Source: DASZTV01 sp035548055
GTDB taxonomy: Bacteria > Actinomycetota > Actinomycetes > JAFAQI01
Direction of reading: 5' to 3'
Length of the DNA stretch: 64,000 nt
Assembly (NCBI GenBank): GCA_035548055.1
Contig: DASZTL010000048.1
Coordinates: 1-64,000 of the forward strand
Each line of letters opens with the position of its first letter. The stretch's first letter is position 1. Shown in pieces: positions 20,175 to 29,388 of this stretch. The notes below the pieces were generated by a model. The model had not been told where the DNA came from. It was given only the letters and a program-made list of their open reading frames with translations, and did not search any database. Position numbers and translations under genes: made by a program.

Positions 20175-21194
20175 ATGACGAACCCAAGCGCCCGACGTGA
20201 GGCGTGGCTCGGATGGGCCACCTACACCACCGCCGTCCATGTCCAGCTGCTCGGACTCGCTGTGCTGCGGCCGGGCGCCGGACTGCGCTTCGCCCAGATC
20301 GTCCTCCTGGCCGCGACGTTGGCCTCGGCCCTGCTGTCGGTGGTGCACGACGCCGGGCACAGCGAGTTCTCCCGGCGCCCCTGGGTCAACGTCGTCGCCG
20401 CGCAAGCGGCCGTGCCGATGGGACTGTGGGTCAGCCAGTACCGGGTGAAGCACCGGATCCACCACGGCCAGGCGAACGTCTACGACGTGGACGAGGCGAC
20501 CACGCCACACCCGCTGTTGCGGGTTCACCCCCAGGCGCCGGGCCGGCCGTGGCATCGCTACCAGCACCTGTACGCCCCCGCGCTCTATGCGCTCGCCTGG
20601 GTCGGCGACCTGCGGAGCCAGGTCCGCTTCCTCCGCACCGGACGTGTCGGCAGCGGCCACGTCGGCACGCTGCGCACCCGCGCCGTCTCCTATGCGGCTG
20701 AGAAGGGCCTGACGGTCGCCCTGCTGCTTCCCTACGCGCTCGTTGCGGGCCCGGCGCGGTTCGGCGGTTCGGTCGCGGCGGTAGTGGCTCTCGCGTCCTT
20801 GTTCGCCGCGCTAGTGCTGATTGCCGGCCACGTCAACATCGGGATCATCGACGACCCGGCCGCGACGTTCGTGTCACGCGCCTTCAACACGACGGCGGCG
20901 TTCGCCACCGCCTCGCCATGGATGCGCCGCCTCACCGGCGGTCTCACCCATCACCATGTCCACCACCTGCGTCCGCACGCGCCCCGGTCGACGTTCCCGG
21001 CACTCCACACCGAGCTCGTCACCCCAATGGCAGCCGAGCACGGACTGCCGATGATCGAGTTCCCCACCTTGGGCGCGGCGATCGCCGGGCACTTCCGGGA
21101 GCTCCGCCGGCTCGGCACGGTCGATGGCCACGCGCCGTCAGCGGCTCGACGGCTCAGCGGACTTCGTGACCAGCTTCGTCCAGCGCGCTCTTGA
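20175..21194 (+). CDS. Fatty-acid desaturase family membrane protein
   Basis: This 339-residue di-iron membrane oxygenase has three histidine boxes: HDAGH (about residue 59), HRIHH (about 93) and HHHVHH (about 260). Four or more hydrophobic segments lie between them. It probably desaturates or hydroxylates an acyl chain; the substrate is unknown. The ATG at 20175 begins MTNPSARREAWLGW; earlier in-frame Met codons lie inside mgtA. Its last 41 bp overlap the end of convergent hisF. It may form a unit with mgtA (64-bp gap). Confidence 0.85.
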   Translation: MTNPSARREAWLGWATYTTAVHVQLLGLAVLRPGAGLRFAQIVLLAATLASALLSVVHDAGHSEFSRRPWVNVVAAQAAVPMGLWVSQYRVKHRIHHGQANVYDVDEATTPHPLLRVHPQAPGRPWHRYQHLYAPALYALAWVGDLRSQVRFLRTGRVGSGHVGTLRTRAVSYAAEKGLTVALLLPYALVAGPARFGGSVAAVVALASLFAALVLIAGHVNIGIIDDPAATFVSRAFNTTAAFATASPWMRRLTGGLTHHHVHHLRPHAPRSTFPALHTELVTPMAAEHGLPMIEFPTLGAAIAGHFRELRRLGTVDGHAPSAARRLSGLRDQLRPARS

Positions 21195-21924
21195 CCTCGC
21201 CGATTCGTAACGTGCCGAAGTGGAAGACGCTGGCGGCGAGCACCGCGTCGGCGCCCGCTTCGACGGCCGGCGCGAAGTCCTCGACCCGGCCGGCCCCGCC
21301 GGAGGCGATGACCGGAACGCTCACGACGTCGCGAACCGCCTCGATCATCGCGAGGTCGAAACCCGCCGTCGTGCCGTCGGCGTCCATCGAGTTGAGGAGG
21401 ATCTCGCCGACCCCGAGCCGTTCGCCGGTCACCGCCCAGTCGACCGCATCGATGCCGGTGCCCTCGCGGCCCCCGTGAGTGGTGACCTCGAAGCCGCTCG
21501 GCGTCACGGTCGAACCGGTCACCCGACGCGCGTCGACCGAGAGCACCAGGACCTGACTACCGAATCGCTGCGAGATCTCGCGGAGCAGCTCAGGGCGGGC
21601 GATGCCGGCGGTGTTCACGCCGACCTTGTCGGCACCGGCCCGCAGCAGCCGGTCGACGTCCTCGACGCTGCGGACCCCGCCGCCGACCGTCAGCGGGATG
21701 AAGACCTGCTCGGCGGTTCGCCGCACGACGTCGTACGTCGTCTCCCGGTTTCCGCTGGATGCCGTGATGTCGAGGAAGACGAGCTCATCGGCACCTTCCT
21801 TGTCATAGGTCGCGGCGAGCTCAACCGGGTCGCCCGCGTCGCGCAGCTCGCGGAAGTTGACGCCCTTCACCACCCGTCCGGCGTCGACGTCCAGACAGGG
21901 AATGACCCGTACCGCGACCGACAT
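21154..21924 (-). CDS. hisF: Imidazole glycerol phosphate synthase, cyclase subunit
   Basis: This 256-residue TIM barrel acts with HisH to form IGP and AICAR from PRFAR. The catalytic Asp near the start lies in VIPCLDVDAGRVVKG, and the second in LLNSMDADGT. Phosphate sites are VGGGVRS and IASGGAGRVEDF. The start is joined to the priA stop as TGATG. The 3' end overlaps the desaturase gene on the other strand. Confidence 0.97.
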   Translation of the reverse strand: MSVAVRVIPCLDVDAGRVVKGVNFRELRDAGDPVELAATYDKEGADELVFLDITASSGNRETTYDVVRRTAEQVFIPLTVGGGVRSVEDVDRLLRAGADKVGVNTAGIARPELLREISQRFGSQVLVLSVDARRVTGSTVTPSGFEVTTHGGREGTGIDAVDWAVTGERLGVGEILLNSMDADGTTAGFDLAMIEAVRDVVSVPVIASGGAGRVEDFAPAVEAGADAVLAASVFHFGTLRIGEVKSALDEAGHEVR

Positions 21925-22652
21925 CAGCGCACAGCGTCCAGAGCTTCAGGAAGGGTGAACGCGCCGGCGTACAGCGCCTTGCCGACGATCGCGCCCTCGA
22001 CCCCGACCTCGACGAGCGTTGCGATCGCCCGCAGGTCATCGAGGCTGCTCACCCCGCCGCTTGCGATGACCGGCCTGTCGGTCGCCGCGCAGACGTCGCG
22101 CAGCAGGTCGAGGTTCGGCCCGGTCAGCGTTCCGTCGCGCCTCACGTCGGTGACGACGTAGCGAGCGCACCCGTCGTCGTCGAGCCGCTTCAGCACCTCG
22201 AACAGCTCGCCACCGTCCTGCGTCCAGCCGCGCGCCGACAGTGTCGTGCCGCGTACGTCGAGACCCACCGCAATCCGGTCGCCGTGCTTCGCGATCGCGC
22301 TGCGCACCCAGTCGGGCTGCTCGAGAGCGGCGGTGCCGATGTTCACCCGGGCGCACCCCGTCGCAAGCGCGGCCTCCAGCGAGGCGTCGTCCCGGATCCC
22401 GCCCGACAGCTCCACCGCCACGTCGAGCCGGCCGACCACCTCCGCGATCAGCTCACGGTTCGACCCGCGGCCGAACGCCGCGTCCAGGTCCACGAGGTGC
22501 ACCCACTCCGCGCCGCCCTCCTGCCAGGCGAGCGCAGCGTCCAACGGCGCGCCGTACGACGTCTCCGACCCAGCCTCACCTTGCACCAGCCGCACCGCCT
22601 GACCGTCGGCGACGTCGACGGCCGGAAGCAGCACCAACGACTTGTCACTCAC
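21924..22652 (-). CDS. priA: Bifunctional HisA/TrpF phosphoribosyl isomerase
   Basis: This 242-residue TIM barrel begins LLPAVDVADGQAVRLVQG, where the first Asp is catalytic. The second catalytic Asp is in VVTDVRRDGTLTGPN. It closely resembles actinobacterial PriA, which isomerises both ProFAR (histidine) and PRA (tryptophan). No separate trpF exists in the adjacent trp genes, which supports dual function. It overlaps hisH by ATGA and hisF by TGATG. Confidence 0.93.
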   Translation of the reverse strand: MSDKSLVLLPAVDVADGQAVRLVQGEAGSETSYGAPLDAALAWQEGGAEWVHLVDLDAAFGRGSNRELIAEVVGRLDVAVELSGGIRDDASLEAALATGCARVNIGTAALEQPDWVRSAIAKHGDRIAVGLDVRGTTLSARGWTQDGGELFEVLKRLDDDGCARYVVTDVRRDGTLTGPNLDLLRDVCAATDRPVIASGGVSSLDDLRAIATLVEVGVEGAIVGKALYAGAFTLPEALDAVR

Positions 22653-23260
22653 AGCGTGTTCAACCAGTTCTCGAGCAGGGTCAGCCCGGCGTCTCCGGAC
22701 TTCTCGGGATGGAACTGCGTCGCCGACAAGGCACCCGTCTCGACGGCAGCAACGAATGGTTCTCCGTGCACCGTGATGGTCTCGCCGGTAGTCCCGCCGG
22801 GCCGCACGCCGTAGGAGTGCACGAAGTAGAACCGCTGGTCGCCGACCCCGGCGAACAACACCGAGTCAAGGGGCGGCTCGACGGTGTTCCAGCCCATATG
22901 CGGCAGGATCGGCGCGTCGATGCGGGTGACCTCGCCCGGCAGCACCCCGATCCCCTCGGTGCGAATGCCGTGCTCCTCCCCCGCGTCGTAGAGCACCTGC
23001 ATCCCGACGCAGATTCCCAGCAGCGGGCGCCCAGCCTTGATCCGGTCGCGCACCAGCGACTCCGCCCGCACTCGGCGGACCCCGGCCATGCAGGCCGCGA
23101 ACGCACCGACACCCGGAAGGACGACGCCGCCGGCCTCATAGGCCGCGGTCACGTCGCTGGTGACCGTCACGTCGGCACCGACCTTCGCGAGGGCGCGCTC
23201 CGCGGAACGCAGGTTGCCGGAGCCGTGGTCGACAACGACCACGGAGGGACTCGACGCCAT
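22649..23260 (-). CDS. hisH: Imidazole glycerol phosphate synthase, glutaminase subunit
   Basis: This 203-residue class I amidotransferase supplies ammonia to HisF. The nucleophile lies in LLGICVGMQVL (Cys about 82), the oxyanion region is LPGVGAF, and the His-Glu pair is in TQFHPEKSG. The start MASSPSVVVVDHGSGNLRS is typical. It follows hisB after 3 bp and overlaps priA by 4 nt. Confidence 0.96.
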   Translation of the reverse strand: MASSPSVVVVDHGSGNLRSAERALAKVGADVTVTSDVTAAYEAGGVVLPGVGAFAACMAGVRRVRAESLVRDRIKAGRPLLGICVGMQVLYDAGEEHGIRTEGIGVLPGEVTRIDAPILPHMGWNTVEPPLDSVLFAGVGDQRFYFVHSYGVRPGGTTGETITVHGEPFVAAVETGALSATQFHPEKSGDAGLTLLENWLNTL

Positions 23261-23263
23261 GAG

Positions 23264-23851
23264 CTACAGAACGCCCTTGGTCGACGGCACGCCGACCGAC
23301 CGCGGGTCCAGCGACATGGCGTCGCGCAGGGCGCGGGCGACGGCCTTGAACTGGGCCTCGACGATGTGGTGCGCGTTGCGCCCGCCGAGCACCCGCACAT
23401 GCAGGCAGATCTGTGCGCTCGACACCAGCGACTCCCAGATGTGGCGGGTCAGCGTGGTGTCGTAGGTGCCGATCAGCTCCACGAGCTGCGGTTCGTCGTG
23501 CACCAGGTACGGACGGCCCGACAGATCGACCACCGCATGCGCCAAGGCCTCGTCGAGCGGAACGAAGGCGTCGCCGAACCGGCGGATGCCCGCCTTGTCG
23601 CCCAGCGCCTCGCGCAGCGCCTGGCCGAGCGCGATCGCGGTGTCCTCCACCGTGTGGTGGGCGTCGACCTCCAGGTCGCCGACGGTCTTGACGGTCAGGT
23701 CGATCCCACCGTGCTTCGAGAGCTGGGCCAGCATGTGGTCGTAGAACGGCACGCCGGTCGAGATCTCGGAGACTCCGGTCCCGTCGATGTCGAGCGACAC
23801 CGAGACCTGTGACTCCTTGGTCGAGCGCTCGACCTTGCCGGTGCGTGCCAT
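23264..23851 (-). CDS. hisB: Imidazoleglycerol-phosphate dehydratase
   Basis: This 195-residue monofunctional dehydratase depends on Mn2+. Paired metal-binding histidine motifs are visible: FYDHMLAQLSKHG, DAHHTVEDTAIALGQAL, TLTRHIWESL and NAHHIVEAQFKAVARALRDA. There is no fused histidinol phosphatase. A 57-bp gap from hisC, the only real gap in this his run, could hold a secondary promoter, but no clear element was seen. Confidence 0.96.
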   Translation of the reverse strand: MARTGKVERSTKESQVSVSLDIDGTGVSEISTGVPFYDHMLAQLSKHGGIDLTVKTVGDLEVDAHHTVEDTAIALGQALREALGDKAGIRRFGDAFVPLDEALAHAVVDLSGRPYLVHDEPQLVELIGTYDTTLTRHIWESLVSSAQICLHVRVLGGRNAHHIVEAQFKAVARALRDAMSLDPRSVGVPSTKGVL

Positions 23852-23908
23852 GCATCCAGTATCGCTGGGCCGCCGCCGCGACCCGCGCGATTTAGCGTGC
23901 GCGTCGCA

Positions 23909-24997
23909 TCAAGTCCGACTGACCTCGGCGCGGTCGAGCGCGTCGAGGAACGCCTCGCACTCCTGCGTCGTCCCGACCGACACTCGCAGCCAGCCCGGCA
24001 GGCCGACGTCGCGAATCAGCACCCCGTGGTCCAGCAGGGCCTGCCAGACCGCCTTCTCGTCGGCGAGGCCGCCGAACAGCACGAAGTTGGCGTCCGAGTC
24101 GACGACGTCGAACCCCCTCGCCCGCAGCGAGGTGACCAGCGAGTCGCGGTCGGCCCGCAGCTGCGCGACCTGGGCCAGCGTCTCGTCGGCGTGCCGGAGC
24201 GCGGCCAGCGCGGCGGCCTGGGTCAGCACGGACAGGTGGTACGGCAGTCGCACGAGCATGAGCGCCTCGACGACTCGCGGCGACGCGGCGAGGTAGCCGA
24301 GCCGGGCACCGGCGAAGCCGAACGCCTTGGACATCGTCCGGGTGATCACCAGCCGCGGGTGGTCGGCAAGCAGCGGCAACAGCGACGGCGCGTGCGAGAA
24401 CTCGGCGTACGCCTCGTCGACGACGACCATGCCGGGCGCGACCTCGAGGACGGCGCTGACCACCTCTGCCGCCATCGCGGTGCCAGTCGGGTTGTTGGGT
24501 GAGCAGAGGAAGACGATGGACGGCTCGTGCGCCTTGATCTCCGCTACGGCGTATGCCGGATCGAGCGTGAAGTCGCCGGCCCGCTGCGAGCCGACCCAGC
24601 CGGTGCCGGTGGCAAGCGCGATCAGCTGGTGCATCGAGTACGACGGAACGAAGCCGAGGGCGGTACGACCGGCGCCGCCGAAGGCCTGCAGCAGCTGCTG
24701 CAGCACCTCGTTGGACCCGTTTGCCGCCCACACCTGTTCCACGGACAACCCGTGACCGAGGTAGGAAGCAAGCGCAGCTCGCAGCTCGATCGCATCGCGG
24801 TCGGGGTAGCGGTTCATCGAGCCGGCCGCCGCCGCGACCGAGTCGCGCAGATCCGTCACCAGCGCGGGTGGCGGGGGGTACGGGTTCTCGTTGGTGTTGA
24901 GGCGCACCGCCACCTCGAGCTGCGGCGCACCGTACGCGGTCAGCCCACGCAGATCGTCACGGAGCGGAAGATCGCCCCACGCGTCAGCCGGACTCAT
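23909..24997 (-). CDS. hisC: Histidinol-phosphate aminotransferase
   Basis: This 362-residue fold-type I PLP aminotransferase shows the substrate/PLP region LNTNENPYPPPPAL near residue 33, the PLP-binding TSYSM-like segment FVPSYSMHQL, NNPTG, and the PLP lysine in TMSKAFGFAGARLGY. It starts with ATG in an ATGA overlap with hisD. In actinobacteria HisC can also act on aromatic keto acids; that is not decidable here. Confidence 0.95.
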   Translation of the reverse strand: MSPADAWGDLPLRDDLRGLTAYGAPQLEVAVRLNTNENPYPPPPALVTDLRDSVAAAAGSMNRYPDRDAIELRAALASYLGHGLSVEQVWAANGSNEVLQQLLQAFGGAGRTALGFVPSYSMHQLIALATGTGWVGSQRAGDFTLDPAYAVAEIKAHEPSIVFLCSPNNPTGTAMAAEVVSAVLEVAPGMVVVDEAYAEFSHAPSLLPLLADHPRLVITRTMSKAFGFAGARLGYLAASPRVVEALMLVRLPYHLSVLTQAAALAALRHADETLAQVAQLRADRDSLVTSLRARGFDVVDSDANFVLFGGLADEKAVWQALLDHGVLIRDVGLPGWLRVSVGTTQECEAFLDALDRAEVSRT

Positions 24998-26277
24998 CGA
25001 AGCCGGGTCGCGACGGCCTCGACGTGCGCCGCCAGGTCCTCGGCGCCGCCGAGCGCCGCGATGTGGTCACCGACGGCCGCAAGCGCGTCACGGGTGTAGT
25101 CGATGACATGGATGCCCCGCAGGAACGACTGCACTGACAGGCCGGACGTGTGACGAGCTGTGCCGCCCGTGGGCAGCACGTGGTTCGAGCCGGCAAGGTA
25201 GTCGCCGAGCGAAACCGGCGACCATGGCCCGACGAAGATGGCGCCGGCGTTGCGCACCTTGGCCGCAACCTCGCCGGCGTCGCGGGTGATCACCTCGAGG
25301 TGCTCAGCACCCCAGGCATCCACCACCTGCAGACCCTGCTCGATGTCGTCGACCAGGACGTAGGCCGACTGCCCGGTGAGCGCGGTCTCGACGCGCTCCC
25401 GGTGACGTGTCTCGCCGACCCGCTTGGCGAGGGCCACGTCGACCGCGTCGAGCAGCTGCTCACTCGGCGTCACCAGCAGACACGCCGCCAGCTCGTCGTG
25501 CTCAGCCTGTGCCACGAGGTCGGCGGCGACGTAGTCGGCCTCGGCGCTGTCGTCGGCAAGGATCCCGATCTCGGTCGGACCGGCCTCGGCGTCGATGCCC
25601 ACGACACCGCGGACGCATCGCTTTGCCGCCGCGACGTAGACGTTGCCCGGCCCGGTGACGAGGTCGACCGGCGCAACTCCCTCGACGCCGTAGGCGAACA
25701 TCGCGATCGCCTGCGCTCCGCCGACGGAGTAGACCTCGTCCACGCCCAGCAGCGCGCACGCGGCGAGCACCGCGGGATTCGGCCGACCGTTGAACTGCGG
25801 CTTCGGCGGCGACGCGACGGCGAGTGAGCCGACCCCGGCGACCTGTGCCGGCACGACGTTCATCACGACGCTGGACGGATAGGCCACGAGACCGCCGGGG
25901 ACGTAGAGCCCGACCCGGCCGACCGGCACCCATCGCTCCGTGACCACGGCACCAGGTGCGACGTCGACCACCTCGTCCACCCGAAGCTGTGCCTCGTGGA
26001 CCCGGCGAGCTCGATCGATCGCCTCTTCGAGCGCGGCGCGGACGGCGGGATCGAGGCCGGCGAGCGCCTCACCGAGCGCCGCGTGCGGTACCCGAAGCTC
26101 CTCGAGTCGTACGCCGTCGAACCGCTCGGTCAGCTCGATGACGGCGTCGCGACCACGATCGCGGACCGCCTCCACCATCGGGCGGACCGAGGCGACCGCG
26201 GCCTCGACGTCGAGCCGGGCACGCGGCAGCTCGCGCGCATCGCAGCCGCGACCACGCAGGTCAAGTCGCGAGATCAC
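24994..26277 (-). CDS. hisD: Histidinol dehydrogenase
   Basis: This 427-residue Zn-dependent dehydrogenase carries out the last two oxidations of histidine synthesis. Conserved regions include YVPGGLVAYPSSVVMNV, GGAQAIAMFAYG, VDLVTGPGNVYVAAAK, AGPTEIGILAD, and the active-site EHLEVITRD and NHVLPTGGTARHTSGL. The start is GTG at 26277 (MISRLDLRG), in a GTGA overlap with the upstream membrane-protein gene. An ATG further upstream lies within that gene and is unlikely. Confidence 0.95.
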   Translation of the reverse strand: MISRLDLRGRGCDARELPRARLDVEAAVASVRPMVEAVRDRGRDAVIELTERFDGVRLEELRVPHAALGEALAGLDPAVRAALEEAIDRARRVHEAQLRVDEVVDVAPGAVVTERWVPVGRVGLYVPGGLVAYPSSVVMNVVPAQVAGVGSLAVASPPKPQFNGRPNPAVLAACALLGVDEVYSVGGAQAIAMFAYGVEGVAPVDLVTGPGNVYVAAAKRCVRGVVGIDAEAGPTEIGILADDSAEADYVAADLVAQAEHDELAACLLVTPSEQLLDAVDVALAKRVGETRHRERVETALTGQSAYVLVDDIEQGLQVVDAWGAEHLEVITRDAGEVAAKVRNAGAIFVGPWSPVSLGDYLAGSNHVLPTGGTARHTSGLSVQSFLRGIHVIDYTRDALAAVGDHIAALGGAEDLAAHVEAVATRLR

Positions 26278-26882
26278 GAGGAGCCAGGGTAGGCGGAGAC
26301 CATCACCGGCGTCGGCCGGTTTTCGGTTCGGTTCAAGACGAGGACGGTGTTCAGTGCCACCGCCGCGAACGGCCAGGCCAGCAGAGCCGCCTTCGCGCGC
26401 ACCGTGTAGTCGAACAGATGGACGTAGTAGTCGAGGGCCTTGACCGACACACCGGGGTACGCCGCCCGGATCGCGTCCGAGAGGTAGGGATGCCCCAACA
26501 GATGGCCGACCCGCGCGGCGACCAGCATCCCGAGCAGGCCCCCCACACCCAGCCCCAGCGTCGCGCCGGGTCCGAGCGACGCCCGCGGAGAGACCACGCG
26601 CAGCGCCGCGACGCAGAGGATCCCGGCGACGAGGCCGATGAACGCGAGCCACACGTCATCGCTGATCAGCGACTTCATGGGAGCGCTCGAGCCGTGCGCG
26701 ACGGCGACGATGGCGAGTCGGGGTGCCAGTGCGTACCAGATCACACCGACCAGACCGCCGAGCAACGTCGAGAACGCCGTGACGACGACCGCGTTGGCGG
26801 CCTCCTGGCGCCAACGCACCCGCTCATGCGGCCTACGAACCGGTGGGAGCCAGTATCCGGCCGGGCGTGGGTAGTCACTCAC
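26274..26882 (-). CDS. Four-TM hypothetical membrane protein upstream of hisD
   Basis: This 202-residue protein is not assigned to a family. The N terminus is hydrophilic and Pro/Arg-rich (YPRPAGYWLPPVRRPHERVRWR). Hydrophobic segments lie at about 31-50, 78-95, 103-122 and 160-182. A loop with YLSDAIRAAYPGVSVKALDYYVHLFDY precedes the last helix. It overlaps hisD by GTGA and the ABC permease by ATGA, so it is embedded in one long transcript from the ABC genes to hisF. Function unknown. Confidence 0.7.
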   Translation of the reverse strand: MSDYPRPAGYWLPPVRRPHERVRWRQEAANAVVVTAFSTLLGGLVGVIWYALAPRLAIVAVAHGSSAPMKSLISDDVWLAFIGLVAGILCVAALRVVSPRASLGPGATLGLGVGGLLGMLVAARVGHLLGHPYLSDAIRAAYPGVSVKALDYYVHLFDYTVRAKAALLAWPFAAVALNTVLVLNRTENRPTPVMVSAYPGSS

Positions 26883-27676
26883 CGGTCGACCGCCCTCCGC
26901 AACGCTGCGCCGCCGCCGGCGAGTGCCACCGCGCCGTACCCGGTGGCGAGCGCCATCCGGACCCCCGCGTCCAGCCAGTTGGTGCCATGCCGAAGCCCGT
27001 CAACGAGGGCGTCGACGCTGAGCATCCCGGGCACCAGGAGCCGCAGACCTCGGACGAGCTCGGGCAGATGACCGACCGGGATCAGGCCGACGAACAGGAC
27101 CGCGGTCATCCCGAGCTGACCCGCAATCGTCGCCAGCTCGGGCCGCGGCATCAGCAGGCCCAGTAACGCACCGACACCGGCGAGCGCCAGCGCCGCCGAG
27201 GCGGCTGCCGGGACAACCAGCCAGAGGTGTGACATCGGCAGTCCGTACACCGCCGCTCCGACCACGGCGGTGACTACGACGCCGGGAGCAGTGAACGTCG
27301 CGTATGACGCGGCGGTGCCGAGCACGACCGCAGCCGGGGTGACCGGAAGGGCGGCGTAGTAGTCGAGCGCGTTGCTCGCCTTGAGTGCTCCGAGCCGTTG
27401 CGCGAGCAGGTTCAGCGCCACGAACGCGACGACAAGGATCGACGAACCGGCGACGACGGCCGCCGAGGTCGCCGGGTCGTGGCGATGCACGATGCCGCGC
27501 AACAAGATCACCAGTCCCAGCGACTGCACGGTGGCCACGACGAGCAACGGACCCCGGGCGACCCGGACCCGCGCGAGCTGCCCGGCAGCAACGGCGGCAA
27601 TCCCGGCGCCGAGCGGCACGGTCGGACCGAGGTCGGCGGGGGCCGCCTGCTGTGCCGCCTGCTCCTTCGTCCTCAC
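26879..27676 (-). CDS. ABC-2 type transporter permease
   Basis: This 265-residue polytopic protein has six hydrophobic segments, starting with LLVVATVQSLGLVILLRGIV and ending GYGAVALAGGGAALRR. Its organisation fits an ABC-2 exporter permease. The GTG at 27676 overlaps the ATPase stop by GTGA. A longer in-frame reading upstream lies wholly inside the ATPase gene. The transported substrate is unknown; the neighbouring deacetylase and glycosyltransferase suggest an envelope glycan or lipid. Confidence 0.8.
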   Translation of the reverse strand: MRTKEQAAQQAAPADLGPTVPLGAGIAAVAAGQLARVRVARGPLLVVATVQSLGLVILLRGIVHRHDPATSAAVVAGSSILVVAFVALNLLAQRLGALKASNALDYYAALPVTPAAVVLGTAASYATFTAPGVVVTAVVGAAVYGLPMSHLWLVVPAAASAALALAGVGALLGLLMPRPELATIAGQLGMTAVLFVGLIPVGHLPELVRGLRLLVPGMLSVDALVDGLRHGTNWLDAGVRMALATGYGAVALAGGGAALRRAVDR

Positions 27677-28629
27677 AGCTTCTCCATGTCCGGCTGCATG
27701 CCGCCGAGGCTGAGGTAGACGTCTTCGAGGGTCGGCGTCGAGACGGTGTAGTCCTCGAGCGCGTCGAACAGCGGTGCCTGCGTCAACCGGTCGAGAACCT
27801 CGCGCACCCGCTTGCGTTCGAGCCGCACGCTCCATCGCCGGCCGTCGATCACCGCCGACCGCGCCAACGACTCGACCATCGAGTCGTCGTACGGCGGCTC
27901 ACGGTGCCAGACCAGCACCACCCGCACGGAGTCGTCGACAGCGGCCTTCAACCGGCCGGGAGTATCGCAGGCGATCACCCGGCCTCGATCGATCACCGCT
28001 ACCCGGTCGAGCACGGTCTCGGCCTCGAGCACGTTGTGCGTGACCAGGACGACGGTGGTCCCCGTCTCGGCGCGGCGCCGGCCGATCGCGGACCACACCG
28101 CGTGCCTCGCCACCGGGTCGAGGCCGGTGGTCGGTTCGTCGAGGATCAACACCGCGCGGTCCGCGACGAGCGCGCTCGCGACACAGGCGAGCCGGCGCTG
28201 GCCGCCCGACAGCCGCGTCAGGGGGCGGTCGGCGAGGCCGCCGAGCCCGAGCTCCTCGAGCAGCCCGCCGGCCGCTGCGCCCGCGTCGCGGCGGGACAGC
28301 CCGCGCAACCGCCCGGTGGTCTCGATGGCCCGGCGGACGTCCAGCTCGGCGAGCGCCGGCTCCTCCTGCGCGAGGTAGGCGACGAGCCGCGACGCAACCC
28401 GGCGGTCGGCAACGACGTCGTGACCGAGCAGCGTGATGTCACCGGCGTCGGGACGGACCAGCCCGACGAGCTGGCGCACCAGCGTCGTCTTGCCGGCGCC
28501 GTTCGGGCCGAGCACGCCGAAGATCTCCCCCGACGGGATGTCCAGGTTCACGTCGGCATTGGCCGGACTCGAGGTACCGCGGTAGGTCTTGGACAGCCCG
28601 CGCACCCGGTATGCCGCGCGCGTGCCCAC
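27673..28629 (-). CDS. ABC transporter ATP-binding protein
   Basis: This is a 318-residue ATPase. Walker A is GPNGAGKTT (about residue 40), the Q-loop is YLAQEEPAL, the signature LSGGQRRLACVASAL, Walker B VLILDEPTTGLDP, and the switch His is in VLVTHN. A C-terminal domain of about 100 residues ends STPTLEDVYLSLGG, typical of ABC-2 exporters. The start is GTG at 28629; upstream codons belong to the deacetylase region. It is coupled to the permease. Confidence 0.88.
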   Translation of the reverse strand: MGTRAAYRVRGLSKTYRGTSSPANADVNLDIPSGEIFGVLGPNGAGKTTLVRQLVGLVRPDAGDITLLGHDVVADRRVASRLVAYLAQEEPALAELDVRRAIETTGRLRGLSRRDAGAAAGGLLEELGLGGLADRPLTRLSGGQRRLACVASALVADRAVLILDEPTTGLDPVARHAVWSAIGRRRAETGTTVVLVTHNVLEAETVLDRVAVIDRGRVIACDTPGRLKAAVDDSVRVVLVWHREPPYDDSMVESLARSAVIDGRRWSVRLERKRVREVLDRLTQAPLFDALEDYTVSTPTLEDVYLSLGGMQPDMEKL

Positions 28630-28643
28630 GCCTCCAGTGTCGC

Positions 28644-29363
28644 TCAGGCGGTACCGGCGCCGAACTCGGCCACCGTCAGGCCACGGCCCGCCAACCGCTC
28701 CGCGAGCAGCGGCAACGCGGCAACCGTCGTTCGCCAGGACCCGGGATCGCTCATCTCGTCGGAGTCGTGCAGCAGCAGCGTGCCGCCGGCCGGCCGGCCC
28801 GACTCGAGGTCGCTGACCACCGACTCCGCCGTTGCCTCCGCCCGCCAGTCGCGTCCCCACGCGGACCACAGCACCGGCCGCAACCCCAGCCGGCGCGCCG
28901 CGAGGTACGACGGACCGGACATCACGCCGTACGCCGGCCGCCACCACTGCGGCGCCCGGCCGGTCGCCTCCGCCACCGCGTCGCGACCGCGTTTCAGGTC
29001 CTCGGCGATCCCCCACGGGGTGCGCCCGATCGTGTAGCGGTGGTCGTAACCGTGCAGCTCGACCCCGTGGCCACGGCGAAGCGACTCCGCCACGACGTCC
29101 GGGTAGCGAGCGACCTGCGAGCCGACGACGAAGAACGTCGCGTGCCAACCGAGCCGGTCGAGCTCGTCGAGGACGGCGATCGTCCCCTCGGGGTGCGGTC
29201 CGTCATCGAACGTGACCGCGACCGTGCCCTCGGGCATCGGTCCGCACAGCGAGGGCGTGAGGGTCGACCGCAGGCCGGACAGCCAGGTGCCGGCCGGAAC
29301 GATCTGCGCAGCCGCGGCCGCGCCGACGATCGCGCCGGCAGCGGTGATGACGTTGCTCACCAT
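28644..29363 (-). CDS. Polysaccharide deacetylase (NodB domain), membrane-anchored
   Basis: This 239-residue protein starts with a hydrophobic signal anchor (VITAAGAIVGAAAAAQIVPAG). The NodB domain follows: motif 1 VTFDDGPHPEGT has the catalytic and metal Asp pair, motif 2 ELHGYDHRYT has the HxxxH metal ligands, motif 3 is WWRPAYG, and LLLHDSDE is the last His motif. It would remove N-acetyl groups from a cell-wall or surface polysaccharide outside the membrane. It sits 14 bp upstream of the ABC ATPase gene and 25 bp after the glycosyltransferase, so these four genes probably form one operon. Confidence 0.88.
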   Translation of the reverse strand: MVSNVITAAGAIVGAAAAAQIVPAGTWLSGLRSTLTPSLCGPMPEGTVAVTFDDGPHPEGTIAVLDELDRLGWHATFFVVGSQVARYPDVVAESLRRGHGVELHGYDHRYTIGRTPWGIAEDLKRGRDAVAEATGRAPQWWRPAYGVMSGPSYLAARRLGLRPVLWSAWGRDWRAEATAESVVSDLESGRPAGGTLLLHDSDEMSDPGSWRTTVAALPLLAERLAGRGLTVAEFGAGTA

Positions 29364-29388
29364 CGGTCTCGGTTCACCCCCAAGTGAC

